The position numbers and the translations under genes were made by a program. Under the pieces are notes generated by a model, which was not told the origin of the DNA, did no database searches, and saw only the letters and a program-made list of their open reading frames with translations. From Actinophytocola algeriensis (GTDB lineage Bacteria; Actinomycetota; Actinomycetes; Mycobacteriales; Pseudonocardiaceae), in assembly GCF_014203735.1 (NCBI RefSeq), contig NZ_JACHJQ010000003.1, positions 667,326 to 731,325 on the forward strand: DNA of 64,000 nt. The letters are read 5' to 3'. Of the stretch, positions 42,016 through 51,454 are shown piece after piece (position 1 is the first letter of the stretch; each line of letters begins with the position of its first letter).

Positions 42016-44325
42016 ATGGGCAGCGGGGCCCTGGAGTCGCGTACGCGCGCCTCCACGAATTGGCGCATCGACAACTGGAGTCTGCGAACGAAAGTGGCGG
42101 CGGTGCTGCTGCTGCCCGCGATCATCGCGCTCGTACTCGGTGCGGTCCGCGTCCAGTCGAAACTGGACGAAGCCAACCGGCTGAGCACGATCCGCGACCA
42201 GATGGCCGTGCTGGGCCAGTCACTGACGCTCGCCGATCTCGTCGTCGACGAGATGGTCACCGCGGTGGTCAACGACCGGGCCGACCGGCCGCGGCTGAGA
42301 TCGGAGCGGGCCGCCGTCGACCGGCAGGTCGTCACCGTGCGGGACGCCGTGGACTTCGCGCACCTGCCTGCCGAGGTCGACCGGACGCTGTCCGACGCGC
42401 TCGGCAGGCTCGCCGCGGTGCGCGTGCAGACCAGCAACGACGTCGGCGACCCGGTCACGGACCTCGCCGCGTACCAGGAGGTCGTCAACGGCCTCACCGA
42501 GCTGGTGCCCGGCGTGGTCGAGGTCGCGCAGAGCGGTGACCTCGACGACCTGTCCACTTCGGTCAGATCGCTGCTCCTGCTCCGTTCTTCGCTCTCCGCC
42601 GAGGAAGCGCTGATCCGGCACGCGACCGCGCCCGGCAACCGAGCCATCGCGTCGGCCGCGCAGCAGTCGGCCGCCGAGGAGCGGGTGCTCGGCGAACAGC
42701 TGCAGCTCGACCTCCCGGAGCAGGCCGCGATCGATTTCGCCGCGGCCACCGACTCGTCCTCCGCGCGGCGTGCCGCGCTGCAGCAGGCCGTGGTCGACCC
42801 GCGGTCCGTCGACCTGCGGGCGCTGCTGCCGAACCTGCAGGCCGCGACCGAACGGGTCCGCGAGCTGTCGCAGGACCTCGTCACCTCGCTCGCCGACACG
42901 GTCGCCGCCCGCACCAACGACGCCAGGTCGGCCGCGTTGCGCGACGCGGCCATCGTGATCGCCGCGCTGCTGACCGCGCTCGCCGTGGCACTGGTCGTCG
43001 CGCGGTCGCTGCTGTCGCCGGTGCGCAAGCTGCGGGAGGCCGCTCTGCACGCCGCCCGCGAACAGCTGCCGAGGACCGTCGAGCGGGTGCGTGCCGGTGA
43101 ACAGGTCGACTGGACGTCCGTGCAGGCCGTGCCCGTCCGCGGCACGGAGGAGATCGGCCAGCTCGCGCGTGCGTTCGACGACATGCACGAACAGGCCGTC
43201 CGCCTCGCCGGTGAACAGGCCGAGCTGCGCAGGCAGGTCAGCGAGATGTTCATGACGCTGTCGCGCCGCAGCCAGACGCTCGTCGAGTCGCAGCTCGAGG
43301 TGATCGAGGGTCTCGAAGCCGAGGAACAGGACCCGCGCAGGCTCGCCGGGCTGTTCCGGCTCGACCACCTCGCGACCCGCCTGCGCCGCAACGGCGAGAA
43401 CCTCCAGGTCCTCGCGGGCGGCGTACCCGCGCGGCGCGACACGTCACCGGTGACCGTCGTGGAACTGTTGCGGGCGGCCACCTCCGAGATCGACGACTAC
43501 AGCCGCATCACGCTCGCGCACGCGCCGACCGGTTCGGTCCGCGCGAGCGCCGCCGCCGACGTCGTGCACATCCTCTCGGAGCTGCTGGAGAACGCGACCC
43601 GCTACTCGCCGCCGGACCGCAAGGTCGTGCTGTCCGCCGACCGCGGCGCCGACGGCGGGCTGCTGTTCGAGGTCGTCGACGCCGGACTCGGCATGGCGCC
43701 GGACGACATGGCGGCCGCGAACTCCCGGCTCGCGTCGAGCGACGCGGTCGACCCCGAGACCACCCGCCGCATGGGCCTGTACGTGGTGAGCCGCCTCGCG
43801 TCCCGGCACGGCGTGACCGTCCGGTTGCGACCGACGTTCGAACGCGCGTCCCGGGCGGGCATCACTGCGAGCATCCACGTGCCCGGCACGCTGGTGATCG
43901 CGGGCACCACCCCGGAGAGCATGGTCGCCACCACGCTGACCGCCGCCGTGCCCGCCCGCAAGGAGCTCGCCGCCGCGTCGTCCTGGTCCCCGGCACCCGC
44001 ACTCGCACTCGCCGGGCCCGCGCAGGCCTCCGCCGAGTCCAGCTGGTTCACGGAGGAGAAGGTGCCCGAGGAGGCCGACCGGAGTCAGTGGCTCACCCCG
44101 ACCGTGCCGGTCGACCAGCCCCAGCAGCCCGCGCTGCCCGCCACGACGGCCAACGGCCTCCCGGTCCGCACGCCCGGTGCGCGCGCCCTGCCCACCGAAC
44201 GGCAGCAGACGGAGTCGCACACCGGCTTCCGGGACCCGGAGTCGATCCGGAACAACCTTTCCCGGCACTACGACGGTGTGCTGGCCGCGCGCCGCGCCCG
44301 CGAGGAACCGGGATCAGCGGGATGA
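42016..44325 (+). CDS. CvnA-type sensor histidine kinase (conservon 2)
   Basis: A 769-aa membrane kinase, paralogue of the one at 29572 but with a different sensor. A first helix ([18 protein letters not shown]), a ~270-aa extracellular NIT-like helical domain, a second helix ([19 protein letters not shown]), a HAMP-like linker, and a kinase core with [32 protein letters not shown] and VDAGLGMA / [14 protein letters not shown]. The tail is shorter than in conservon 1 and ends in a basic helix. ATG 42016; the stop overlaps an upstream ATG of the next gene (ATGA). Confidence 0.9.
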   Translation: MGSGALESRTRASTNWRIDNWSLRTKVAAVLLLPAIIALVLGAVRVQSKLDEANRLSTIRDQMAVLGQSLTLADLVVDEMVTAVVNDRADRPRLRSERAAVDRQVVTVRDAVDFAHLPAEVDRTLSDALGRLAAVRVQTSNDVGDPVTDLAAYQEVVNGLTELVPGVVEVAQSGDLDDLSTSVRSLLLLRSSLSAEEALIRHATAPGNRAIASAAQQSAAEERVLGEQLQLDLPEQAAIDFAAATDSSSARRAALQQAVVDPRSVDLRALLPNLQAATERVRELSQDLVTSLADTVAARTNDARSAALRDAAIVIAALLTALAVALVVARSLLSPVRKLREAALHAAREQLPRTVERVRAGEQVDWTSVQAVPVRGTEEIGQLARAFDDMHEQAVRLAGEQAELRRQVSEMFMTLSRRSQTLVESQLEVIEGLEAEEQDPRRLAGLFRLDHLATRLRRNGENLQVLAGGVPARRDTSPVTVVELLRAATSEIDDYSRITLAHAPTGSVRASAAADVVHILSELLENATRYSPPDRKVVLSADRGADGGLLFEVVDAGLGMAPDDMAAANSRLASSDAVDPETTRRMGLYVVSRLASRHGVTVRLRPTFERASRAGITASIHVPGTLVIAGTTPESMVATTLTAAVPARKELAAASSWSPAPALALAGPAQASAESSWFTEEKVPEEADRSQWLTPTVPVDQPQQPALPATTANGLPVRTPGARALPTERQQTESHTGFRDPESIRNNLSRHYDGVLAARRAREEPGSAG

Positions 44326-44348
44326 ACAACGAGGGGAAAGCACACGAG

Positions 44349-44765
44349 ATGACGGATGCGACGACGGCCACCGAGCCGTCGCTGGGCTGGCTGGTTTCCG
44401 CGTTCACACAAGAGGTTCCTGGTGTCGCGCACGCGGTGCTGGTGTCCGCGGACGGTCTGCTGGTCGCGGCGAGCGACGGGCTGCCCCGCGACATGGCGGA
44501 CCAGATGTCGGCGCTGTCCGCGGGGCTCACGAGCCTGACGGTCGGCGCGGCGCAGCTGTTCACGGCGGGCCGGGTCGTGCAGTCGGTGATCGAGATGGAG
44601 GGCGGGTTCCTGCTGCTGATGAGCGTCGGCGACGGCTCGCACCTCGCGGTGATCGCCGCGGCGGGCTGCGACATCGGGCTCGTCGGGTACGAGATGACGC
44701 TGCTGGTCGACCGGGTCGGCCGCATGGTCGACACCCCTGTCCGCGGAGCTTCGGAGCAGGGCTGA
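44349..44765 (+). CDS. CvnB, roadblock/LC7-domain protein (conservon 2)
   Basis: A 138-aa roadblock protein ([44 protein letters not shown]). ATG 44349 has GAGGGGAAAG at ideal distance and gives the same length as the copy in conservon 1. ATG 44322, overlapping the kinase stop, would add nine residues. Confidence 0.88.
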   Translation: MTDATTATEPSLGWLVSAFTQEVPGVAHAVLVSADGLLVAASDGLPRDMADQMSALSAGLTSLTVGAAQLFTAGRVVQSVIEMEGGFLLLMSVGDGSHLAVIAAAGCDIGLVGYEMTLLVDRVGRMVDTPVRGASEQG

Positions 44766-44772
44766 GGCGGAC

Positions 44773-45153
44773 GTGGTTGACGTCAACGACCAGGCCGACC
44801 GAGCCGGGCCGCCACCGGCGCTGGCCCGCCCGTACTCGTGGACCGAGGGGCGCACGCAACCCTCGGTCGACATCGCGGTCGAGGCGCGGGTGGTGACCAC
44901 ACCGGCCGGTCGCGACCTGCCGCCGAGGCTGACGAGCGCGGCGTGGACGATCACGCAGCTGTGCCTGCAGCCGCGGTCGGTCGCCGAGCTCGGTGCGTAC
45001 CTCGCGGTGCCGCTCGGGGTGGTGCGGGTACTGGTCGCCGACCTCGTCGCCGAGGGTCTGGTGCACGTCGAGGCCACTCTTGCCCACGACGCGGACGACG
45101 CGGAGCGGCGCGAGCTGATCGAGAGGGTCCTGAGTGGACTACGGGCGAAGTAA
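44773..45153 (+). CDS. CvnC, DUF742 protein (conservon 2)
   Basis: A 126-aa DUF742 protein: ALARPYSWTEGRTQPS near the start, then a winged-helix-like TQLCLQPRSVAELGAYLAVPLGVVRVLVADLVAEGLV. GTG start, 7 bp after cvnB; it overlaps cvnD by 20 nt, exactly as in conservon 1. Confidence 0.9.
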   Translation: MVDVNDQADRAGPPPALARPYSWTEGRTQPSVDIAVEARVVTTPAGRDLPPRLTSAAWTITQLCLQPRSVAELGAYLAVPLGVVRVLVADLVAEGLVHVEATLAHDADDAERRELIERVLSGLRAK

Positions 45154-45721
45154 GCGCATCACGTCGGCCAAGATCGTGGTGGCAGGCGGGTTCGGGGTCG
45201 GGAAGACCACGTTCGTCGGCGCCATGTCGGAGATCACCCCGCTGCGCACCGAGGCGCTGATGACCAGCGCGAGCGTCGGCGTCGACGAGCTGTCGGCCGT
45301 GCCGGACAAGCTCGCGACCACGGTCGCCATGGACTTCGGCAGGCTCACGCTCACGGGCGACCTCGTGCTGTACGTGTTCGGCACGCCCGGCCAGCGGCGG
45401 TTCTGGTTCATGTGGGACGACATCGCGCGCGGCGCGATCGCCGCGGTGGTGCTGATCGACACGCGCCGGCTCGCGGACGGCTTCTCGTCGATCGACTACT
45501 TCGAGTCCCGCCGCGTGCCGTTCCTGGTGGCGGTCAACGAGTTCGAAGGAGCCCGCCGCTTCACCGCCGACGAGGTCCGCGAGGCGCTCCAGATCGCCCC
45601 GGATGTCCGGATCATCACCTGCGACGCCCGCTCGGCCGAGTCGACGAAGGGTGTCCTCATCGCCGCGAGCGAGCACGCCCTGTCCACTGTGGATGCACGG
45701 CTCCCCGCCCGCCGGTACTGA
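45134..45721 (+). CDS. CvnD, small GTPase (conservon 2)
   Basis: A 195-aa GTPase with the P-loop GGFGVGKTT, switch motif FGTPGQRRFWFMWD and a degenerate base loop VAVNEFEG. It matches the conservon-1 GTPase in length and motif spacing, so the two operons arose by duplication of a whole module and then diverged mainly in the sensor. Confidence 0.92.
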   Translation: MDYGRSKRITSAKIVVAGGFGVGKTTFVGAMSEITPLRTEALMTSASVGVDELSAVPDKLATTVAMDFGRLTLTGDLVLYVFGTPGQRRFWFMWDDIARGAIAAVVLIDTRRLADGFSSIDYFESRRVPFLVAVNEFEGARRFTADEVREALQIAPDVRIITCDARSAESTKGVLIAASEHALSTVDARLPARRY

Positions 45722-45732
45722 GAGGTCTGTCG

Positions 45733-46509
45733 ATGGTCAACCACTTCGAGATGGGTGTCTGGCTGCTGTTCCTGGCCTACGTCACGTCCTTCGCCGGCGC
45801 GGCCATCGGCCTGACGTGCACGCTGCAGTCCCGGCACGCGGCGACGAACACCGTGCGGATGGCGTGGCTCGTGCTGGCGTCGCTGTCCATCGGTGGCGTC
45901 GGCATCTGGCTGATGCACTTCATCGCGATGCTCGGCTTCGGCACCCCCGGCTCGCCGATCCGCTTCGACGTGGCCAAGACGCTGCTGTCGGCGGTGCTCG
46001 CGGTCGGTGCGGTGTTCTGCGGGCTGGTGGTGCTGGGCCAGCGGTTCGTGCCGTGGCGGCTCGCGGTCGCCGGGCTGGTCACCGGTCTCGCGGTGATCCT
46101 CATGCACTACACCGGCATGTGGGCGATCAGCGTGAAGGGGACGACGAGCTACCACGCCGGGCTGGTCGTGCTGTCCGTGGTGATCGCGGTGCTGGCCGCG
46201 ACGGCCGCGCTGTGGTGCGCGGTGACCGTCGACCGGCTGCCGATGCGCCTGCTCGCCGGTGGGGTGCTGGGCCTCGCGTCGACCGGCATGCACTACGTCG
46301 GGATGGCGGCGGTCTCGGTGCGGCTCGACCCGGCGGCTCCGGACCCAGAAGGTGTCGAGGTGTTCAGCTTCCTGTTCCCGGTGTTCGTGCTCGCGGCCGC
46401 GGCTCTGGCGCTCCCGATTGTGGCGATTCTCACCACGAACCACGACGATGACGACAATTCCCCGGAAGTCGCGCGATCGGGTGTAACCCTTGCGCCCCAA
46501 CAGCGATAG
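45733..46509 (+). CDS. MHYT-domain integral membrane protein
   Basis: A 258-aa protein with seven predicted membrane helices and the three MHYT-type motifs MHFIAMLGF, MHYTGMWAI and MHYVGMAAV in consecutive helix pairs. MHYT domains are proposed to bind copper and sense O2, CO or NO, usually fused to signalling domains; here the domain stands alone with a short acidic cytoplasmic tail (NHDDDDN). It lies 11 bp after cvnD, so it is probably part of conservon 2 and may provide a sensory input. Confidence 0.88.
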   Translation: MVNHFEMGVWLLFLAYVTSFAGAAIGLTCTLQSRHAATNTVRMAWLVLASLSIGGVGIWLMHFIAMLGFGTPGSPIRFDVAKTLLSAVLAVGAVFCGLVVLGQRFVPWRLAVAGLVTGLAVILMHYTGMWAISVKGTTSYHAGLVVLSVVIAVLAATAALWCAVTVDRLPMRLLAGGVLGLASTGMHYVGMAAVSVRLDPAAPDPEGVEVFSFLFPVFVLAAAALALPIVAILTTNHDDDDNSPEVARSGVTLAPQQR

Positions 46510-46544
46510 AGAGGCGAAGAGGTAGGCCACTCGAGGGGGAGCAC

Positions 46545-48494
46545 GTGTCGATGGGGCGATGGCTGGGCGCGGTGTTGTCGGTGACGGTGGCGTCGGCGGC
46601 GTCGGCGGGGTTACTGGCCGTCGCACCGGCCGCGAGTGCCGACGAGGCCGACTATCCGGTGGTCGGCGGCGTGGTCCGCGACAATGTGGACAACACGCAC
46701 GGCCGGTCGGCGGCTGAGGAGTTCGACGGGCGGCCGCAGGCGCGGATCGCGGCGGACTACGTGCGCGGCATCGACGTGTCGAGGTGGCAGCACGACACCC
46801 CGATCGACTGGTCGCAGGTCGCGGGCAGCGGGGTCCGGTTCGTCGGCGTCAAGGCGACCGAGGGCAACTACGACCAGCAGGAGTTCTACGCGTCCGACAT
46901 GAGCGGTGCGCAGGGGGCGGGCATGTACTCGTTCCCGTACCACTTCGCGACGCCCAACGACTCCGGCGCCACCGAGCAGGCGAACTACTTCCTCGACTAC
47001 GCGAACTTCACGCCGAACGGCAAGACGCTCCGCCCCGCGATCGACATCGAGACCAACCCGTACGACACCGCGAACCGCTGCTACGACAAGACCCCCGCGC
47101 AGCTCGTGAGCTGGGTCCGCGAGTTCGTCGACGTGGTGAAGCGCCGCACGGGTGTCGACCCGATCGTCTACACGGCCCCGGCGTTCTGGCAGGAGTGCAT
47201 GGGCAACAGTTCGGCGTTCGCGTCGTACCCCCTGTGGGTGGCGTCGTGGTCGTCGAACCCGACGACCCCGACCCTGCCAGCCGGCTGGTCGAACTGGGAG
47301 CTGTGGCAGTACAGCGCCACCACCACGGTCCCCGGCATCACCGGTCCCGTCGACGGCAACTACGTCCGCGGCGGCGAGGAAGCCCTGGCCGCGCTGGCGA
47401 CGAAGGCGTCCGACCCCTCCGGGTACACCGCGATCGCCCCGACCCGAGTCCTCGACACCCGCGGCTCGGGTCCGCTGGGCGCACGCGGCTCGGTCACGGT
47501 CGACCTGTCGTCCCGCCTCCCCGCGACCGCGACCGCGGCGGTCCTGAACGTCACCGGCATCGCGACGGCCAACACGTTCGTGACGGTGTGGCCGACCGGC
47601 GCCACGCGCCCGAACGCGTCGAACCTGAACCTGGTCGCGGGTGACATCCGCCCGAACCTGGTGACCGTGCAGCTCAACGCCGACCGCAAGGTCCAGGTGT
47701 ACAACAACTCCGGCAGCACGCACGTGCTCGCCGACCTGGCGGGCTGGTACGCGACCGACGCGCCCGGCCTGAACACGGCGCTGGCACCGCAACGCGTGCT
47801 GGACACGAGGTCCACGGCCGCGGTCGGCCCGGGCGGCAAGGTCACGCTGAACCTGTCGTCGCGGGTGCCCGCATCGGCGACCGCGGTGACCCTGAACCTG
47901 ACGGGTGTCGGCGCGACGCTGTCGACGTTCGTGACCGCGTGGCCCACCGGTGTCGCCCGCCCCAACGCGTCGAACCTCAACCTGGCTTCGGCGAGCCCGA
48001 CGTCGAACCTGGTCACGGTCCAGCTGGGCACGAACCGTTCGGTGGACCTGTACAACAACTCCGGCCAGGTGCACCTGCTGGCCGACCTGGCGGGTTACTA
48101 CGGCCCGGACAGCGGAGCCAAGTTCATCGCCCTGTCCCCGATGCGAGTCCTGGACACCCGCACCGCGACGACGAACTGGACCCCGGTGAGCGGCGGCGGC
48201 ACAGCGGTGCCCCTGACCATGTCGGGCCCGATCCCAGCCGGGGCGACGGCCGCGGTGATGAACCTGACGGGCGTGTCGCCTTCGGTGGCCACGTTTGTGA
48301 GCGCCTACCCGAAGACCAGCGCCACCCCGGCCCGCCCGACCACGTCCAACCTGAACCTGACCGCGGGCCAGATCCTGCCCAACCTGTCGTCGGTCGCCCT
48401 CGGCCCGAACCGGGACGTGTGGCTGTTCAACAACGCGGGCACCATCAACCTGATCGCCGACCTGGCGGGCTACTTCGCACCTGACGCAGAATGA
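46545..48494 (+). CDS. Secreted GH25 muramidase with three C-terminal repeats
   Basis: A 649-aa secreted enzyme. A signal peptide ends at ASA. Residues ~72-275 are a GH25 lysozyme domain with GIDVSRWQ, VKATEG, AIDIETN and the C-terminal WELWQYS, which hold the catalytic Asp/Glu residues. Three tandem ~120-aa modules follow, each opening with RVLDTR and containing VLNVTG / TLNLTG and a YNNSG-x-x-H-x-LADLAGYY end. These look like a beta-structured wall- or sugar-binding unit. It should cleave peptidoglycan glycan strands. GTG 46545; an ATG lies two codons later. A small zinc-ribbon gene follows at once. Confidence 0.9.
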   Translation: MSMGRWLGAVLSVTVASAASAGLLAVAPAASADEADYPVVGGVVRDNVDNTHGRSAAEEFDGRPQARIAADYVRGIDVSRWQHDTPIDWSQVAGSGVRFVGVKATEGNYDQQEFYASDMSGAQGAGMYSFPYHFATPNDSGATEQANYFLDYANFTPNGKTLRPAIDIETNPYDTANRCYDKTPAQLVSWVREFVDVVKRRTGVDPIVYTAPAFWQECMGNSSAFASYPLWVASWSSNPTTPTLPAGWSNWELWQYSATTTVPGITGPVDGNYVRGGEEALAALATKASDPSGYTAIAPTRVLDTRGSGPLGARGSVTVDLSSRLPATATAAVLNVTGIATANTFVTVWPTGATRPNASNLNLVAGDIRPNLVTVQLNADRKVQVYNNSGSTHVLADLAGWYATDAPGLNTALAPQRVLDTRSTAAVGPGGKVTLNLSSRVPASATAVTLNLTGVGATLSTFVTAWPTGVARPNASNLNLASASPTSNLVTVQLGTNRSVDLYNNSGQVHLLADLAGYYGPDSGAKFIALSPMRVLDTRTATTNWTPVSGGGTAVPLTMSGPIPAGATAAVMNLTGVSPSVATFVSAYPKTSATPARPTTSNLNLTAGQILPNLSSVALGPNRDVWLFNNAGTINLIADLAGYFAPDAE

Positions 48495-48498
48495 CGGA

Positions 48499-48630
48499 GT
48501 GACGGACGAGGGCGGCGAGTCGGTGTGCTGGCTCGCCCGCGTGTGCCCGGAATGCGGCGCCCTCGCTGACGAGGACCCGCCCACGACGTGCCCGCGCTGC
48601 GGCGAGCCCATGCCGGTGCCGGAGGACTGA
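48499..48630 (+). CDS. 43-residue zinc-ribbon microprotein
   Basis: A 43-aa frame starting at GTG 48499, 4 bp after the muramidase stop. It contains VCPECGAL and TCPRCGEP, two CxxC knuckles 15 residues apart, the layout of a zinc ribbon, plus an acidic N-terminus and the aromatic WLARV. Codon bias is typical. Small rubredoxin-like or zinc-ribbon proteins of this size are widespread in actinobacteria; the function is unknown. Confidence 0.7.
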   Translation: MTDEGGESVCWLARVCPECGALADEDPPTTCPRCGEPMPVPED

Positions 48631-48679
48631 CGCCCGGCCGCGATGATGGCGGCGAGTATCGCTGCTGACCTACACAGCA

Positions 48680-49510
48680 CTAGTCCCAGCGGGCGCCGTA
48701 CGTCAGGCCGCGTGTCAGGTCGGCGAACGTCAGGCGGATCTCGCCCGCCCGGTCGACCTGGACGGCCGTCGCGCCGCCGGGCAGGCGGGACACCCGGCGG
48801 GGCAGGCGGTCGCGGTCGAAGCGGACGCGCAGCTCCAGGAAGTCGCACTGCCTGCCGGGCACGTGCACCAGCTGCCGGGGCAGCACCGCCAACCGGGTCC
48901 GCAGCGCGAACTCGTGTGTGTCACCGGGCCCGAGTGGCGCGGGCAGCGTCAGCACCCCCGACCGCAGCGTGCCGCCGTACGCCACCTCGCTGCCCGGCGG
49001 CACCGGCAGCTCCAGCTCCGTCACGTCCTGTCCCGCCACCACGCGGTGGTGTTCGAGCACCTCCGGCGCGGCGCGGTCGAGCATGGCGAGCACGCGGGTC
49101 TCCTCGGTGTGCCAGCCGGCACCCGGTGGCGTGCCGGCGCGCTGCGGTGTGCAGGCGAGCTGCGCCAGCTGGTGGATGCCCTCGTCGATGCGGCGGCGCG
49201 CGGTGCGTGGTTCGCGGTGGATGCGGTCCGCCACCCACGCGACGCGGTCCTGGTACAGCGGGTGCCGGGCGGCGGGGAGCACGCCGAACGCGGCCAGCAC
49301 GGCCACGCGCAGGTCGTCCGGCAGGCCGGTGGCCAGGCGGGTGACGCGGCGCGCGACCCGGTAGCGGATCTCGCCGGGCCCGTCCTCGTCGGTCACGCCG
49401 CACAGGTCGCGCAGTGTGCCGCCGACGCGGTCGGCGACGTTGCCCGCGAACAGGCCGCGACCCTTGCGCAGCGCCTTGAGGTCACCGACCAGCTCGGCTT
49501 GCGTGGCCAT
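48680..49510 (-). CDS. Hypothetical protein, two-domain, unknown function
   Basis: A 276-aa soluble protein. The first ~130 residues are helical and Arg-rich (LVGDLKALRKGRGLFAGNVADRVGGTLRDL, DRIHREPRTARRRIDEGIHQLAQL), and the rest is beta-rich (TELELPVPPGSEVAYGGTL, LELRVRFDRDRLPRRV). I do not recognise it. ATG 49510 has a good AGGAAGAG site. It lies at the end of a minus-strand set with a small membrane protein upstream and the vWA/PP2C/kinase genes beyond. Confidence 0.65.
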   Translation of the reverse strand: MATQAELVGDLKALRKGRGLFAGNVADRVGGTLRDLCGVTDEDGPGEIRYRVARRVTRLATGLPDDLRVAVLAAFGVLPAARHPLYQDRVAWVADRIHREPRTARRRIDEGIHQLAQLACTPQRAGTPPGAGWHTEETRVLAMLDRAAPEVLEHHRVVAGQDVTELELPVPPGSEVAYGGTLRSGVLTLPAPLGPGDTHEFALRTRLAVLPRQLVHVPGRQCDFLELRVRFDRDRLPRRVSRLPGGATAVQVDRAGEIRLTFADLTRGLTYGARWD

Positions 49511-49534
49511 CGTCTCTTCCTCCCGCATCGGTGC

Positions 49535-49702
49535 TCAGTTCGGCGCGGCCAGCCGTTCCACGTGCGATGTCGTGTCCGCCGGGGCGGGTGGGGTGACGTC
49601 CGGGGCGTCGCCGAGCCCGACGTACACACCGAGCGCGATGCCCAGCACGAAGCACAGTGCGACCAGCCGCACCATGCCAGAGAGCGAGACGAGGATGCTC
49701 AT
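49535..49702 (-). CDS. 55-residue membrane protein
   Basis: A 55-aa protein consisting of one strong hydrophobic helix (MVRLVALCFVLGIALGVYVG) and a short polar tail ending in HVERLAAPN. GGAGGAAACG precedes ATG 49702. The upstream region (49763-49800) holds a palindromic motif that is shared with the small exported peptide gene at 56413. The function is unknown; it may be a membrane-anchored peptide controlled together with that gene. Confidence 0.65.
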   Translation of the reverse strand: MSILVSLSGMVRLVALCFVLGIALGVYVGLGDAPDVTPPAPADTTSHVERLAAPN

Positions 49703-49762
49703 CGTTTCCTCCGCGAATTCGTTGGCACACCAAGGATGCGTCGCGGGGGACACCACCGGATA

Positions 49763-49800
49763 CCCGTTTCCCGGTGCCACGTCGAGAGGAAACGGGAAAC
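49763..49800 (-). promoter_or_regulatory. Palindromic motif upstream of the 55-residue membrane protein
   Basis: CCCGTTTCC (49763-49771) and GGAAACGGGAAAC (49788-49800) form an inverted repeat with 9-bp perfect arms. The 13-bp GGAAACGGGAAAC also occurs at 56691-56703 in the same orientation relative to its gene. It lies 61-98 bp before the start codon, a place for an activator or repressor site. Confidence 0.6.
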
Positions 49801-49844
49801 AGCGCGGTGCGGCCACCCCGAGCACGCCGCATCGCACTGCCCAC

Positions 49845-50645
49845 TCACGACAGAGCAGCCAGCCAGCACTCCGCCGCGGGTCTCCTGCCCGGTTCCGCCG
49901 CGCGGGCCGCCAGGAGCGACAGCGCGGGCCCGAGCCGCCCGCGCAGCAACGGTTTCCCGCGCACCTCCTCCGGCGTCACCCGGTGGTTGCCGAGCAGGAT
50001 CCGCAACGTCAGCAGCGCGAGCTTGTACCGGTCGGTGTCGAGCGTGAGCTCCCTGGGGCCCGCCGGATCCGCCCACCCGGCCGTGTCCGCCGGCCGCACC
50101 GCGGGTGGCCGCCCGGCGACCCGGAACCCGTCGCAGTCGATGGCGAACACCCCGGGACCGCCGGACAGCGTCCACAGCAGGTTCCGCATGGACACGTCCC
50201 CGAGCACGACGTCGTGGTGGTGCAGCTCCCGGAACAGCTCCAGGTACCCGGCCGCCAGCCCACGCCGCTCGTCCTCGGTCGGCAGCGCCAGCTCCGCCCA
50301 CATCGCCCGCCGGGGATACAGCAGGAACTGCAGCTCAAGGAGCCGTGGCCGCCCCGCGATCGTCGTCGTGAACCGGTCGGGGGCCGCCGGCATCAGCAGC
50401 CCGACACACCGGCCCCGGTGGAACACGCGGCCCGACGGCCACGCCGTCCGCGTCGCGACCGTCTCGCGCGCGGGCAGGTCGATCAGCCGCGCCAGCTCGC
50501 CCGCCAGCACGGCCACCTCGCGGTGGTAGAGCTTCAGCAGGGTCCCCGCCGGCCGCGCCAGCCGGAACACCGTGCCCTGGCCGCCTTCCGCGACCGTTGC
50601 CGCCGCTGCCAGATCGGTGAGCTGTGCGTCCCCTAACGGGCCCAC
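49845..50645 (-). CDS. Protein-kinase-fold protein of a TerY-P triad
   Basis: A 266-aa kinase-like protein. It has a Gly-rich loop AEGGQGTVFRL, a Lys in TLLKLYH, a catalytic segment HHHDVVLGDVSMRNLLW (Asp and Asn kept, HRD replaced) and a metal-binding CDGF in AIDCDGFRV. It is probably an active Ser/Thr kinase of the diverged type found beside TerY-like vWA and PP2C proteins. The GTG start at 50645 overlaps the PP2C stop by 13 nt. The set forms a TerY-P triad, thought to transmit stress signals. Confidence 0.78.
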   Translation of the reverse strand: MGPLGDAQLTDLAAAATVAEGGQGTVFRLARPAGTLLKLYHREVAVLAGELARLIDLPARETVATRTAWPSGRVFHRGRCVGLLMPAAPDRFTTTIAGRPRLLELQFLLYPRRAMWAELALPTEDERRGLAAGYLELFRELHHHDVVLGDVSMRNLLWTLSGGPGVFAIDCDGFRVAGRPPAVRPADTAGWADPAGPRELTLDTDRYKLALLTLRILLGNHRVTPEEVRGKPLLRGRLGPALSLLAARAAEPGRRPAAECWLAALS

Positions 50646-51454
50646 ACCGCCACCGCCGTCCGGTCGTCGTCGAACGCCCGGAGGTCGAACTGCAGCTGGT
50701 GGACGAACGCGACCGGGCCGGGGACCTCCGCCCACGCGCTCGCCAGGTACGTGCCGACGGCCGAATCCCGCACGGCTGTGCCGAGTCCGGCCGACGCCAC
50801 CACCAGCACCTCACCCGGTCGCAGCACTCCGCGCACCCCGTCGGCAGAGCCGCGCGGCGACGGCAGGAGGTCGGACTCCGCACCGCGTTTCCCGAACAGC
50901 GGCAGGAACGCCCCGTCGTTCAGCACCATCGCGGGACTGTCGCCGATCCGCATCGCCCGGTACCGGTGGCCCTGCCCGGTCCAGCCCAGCTCCACGGCCG
51001 CGACCGTCAGCGTCGTCCTCCTGCACTCGGGGTTCGGCCCGGCCTCCCGCACCGCGCGGTCCGCCTTCCGCAGCGCGGTGATCATGTCGACCACGTCGAG
51101 GTCCGCGCCCGGGAGTGCGTACGCCAGGTAGCCGATCGCGTGGCGGACCGCGAGCTGCGCGCCCCGGTGCGCGTGGGAGGAAGCCCCGAAACCGTCCGCG
51201 ACGGCCGTGAGCACGTACCGGCCGCCGAGGTCGGTCACGCCCATCGCGTCCTGCCGCACCTCGCCGCGGCTGCGGTGCCCGGCACCACGCGTCGAGGCCG
51301 CCCTGACCTCGAGCGTGCCGACGCGCGCCGCCTCGATCACCGTGTCCGGCACGTCGGTGACCGTGTCCAGCCGCCACGGCTGCCCGGCCGCGCGGGACGG
51401 CACACCCAGCTCCCTCGGCCGGAACACGCCCCTGTCACCCCAGACGTCGGTCAT
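50633..51454 (-). CDS. PP2C-type phosphatase of a TerY-P triad
   Basis: A 273-aa protein phosphatase domain. Metal-binding and structural blocks seen are GEVRQDAMGVTDLGGRYVLTAVADGFG (the VADG Asp), RIGDSP, and VLRPGEVLVVASAGLGTAV, where the usual TDG is replaced by SAG. The first Asp/Gly pair is kept, so activity is plausible though the last metal site is altered. The start ATG shares one base with the vWA stop (TGATG). Confidence 0.78.
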   Translation of the reverse strand: MTDVWGDRGVFRPRELGVPSRAAGQPWRLDTVTDVPDTVIEAARVGTLEVRAASTRGAGHRSRGEVRQDAMGVTDLGGRYVLTAVADGFGASSHAHRGAQLAVRHAIGYLAYALPGADLDVVDMITALRKADRAVREAGPNPECRRTTLTVAAVELGWTGQGHRYRAMRIGDSPAMVLNDGAFLPLFGKRGAESDLLPSPRGSADGVRGVLRPGEVLVVASAGLGTAVRDSAVGTYLASAWAEVPGPVAFVHQLQFDLRAFDDDRTAVAVWAR

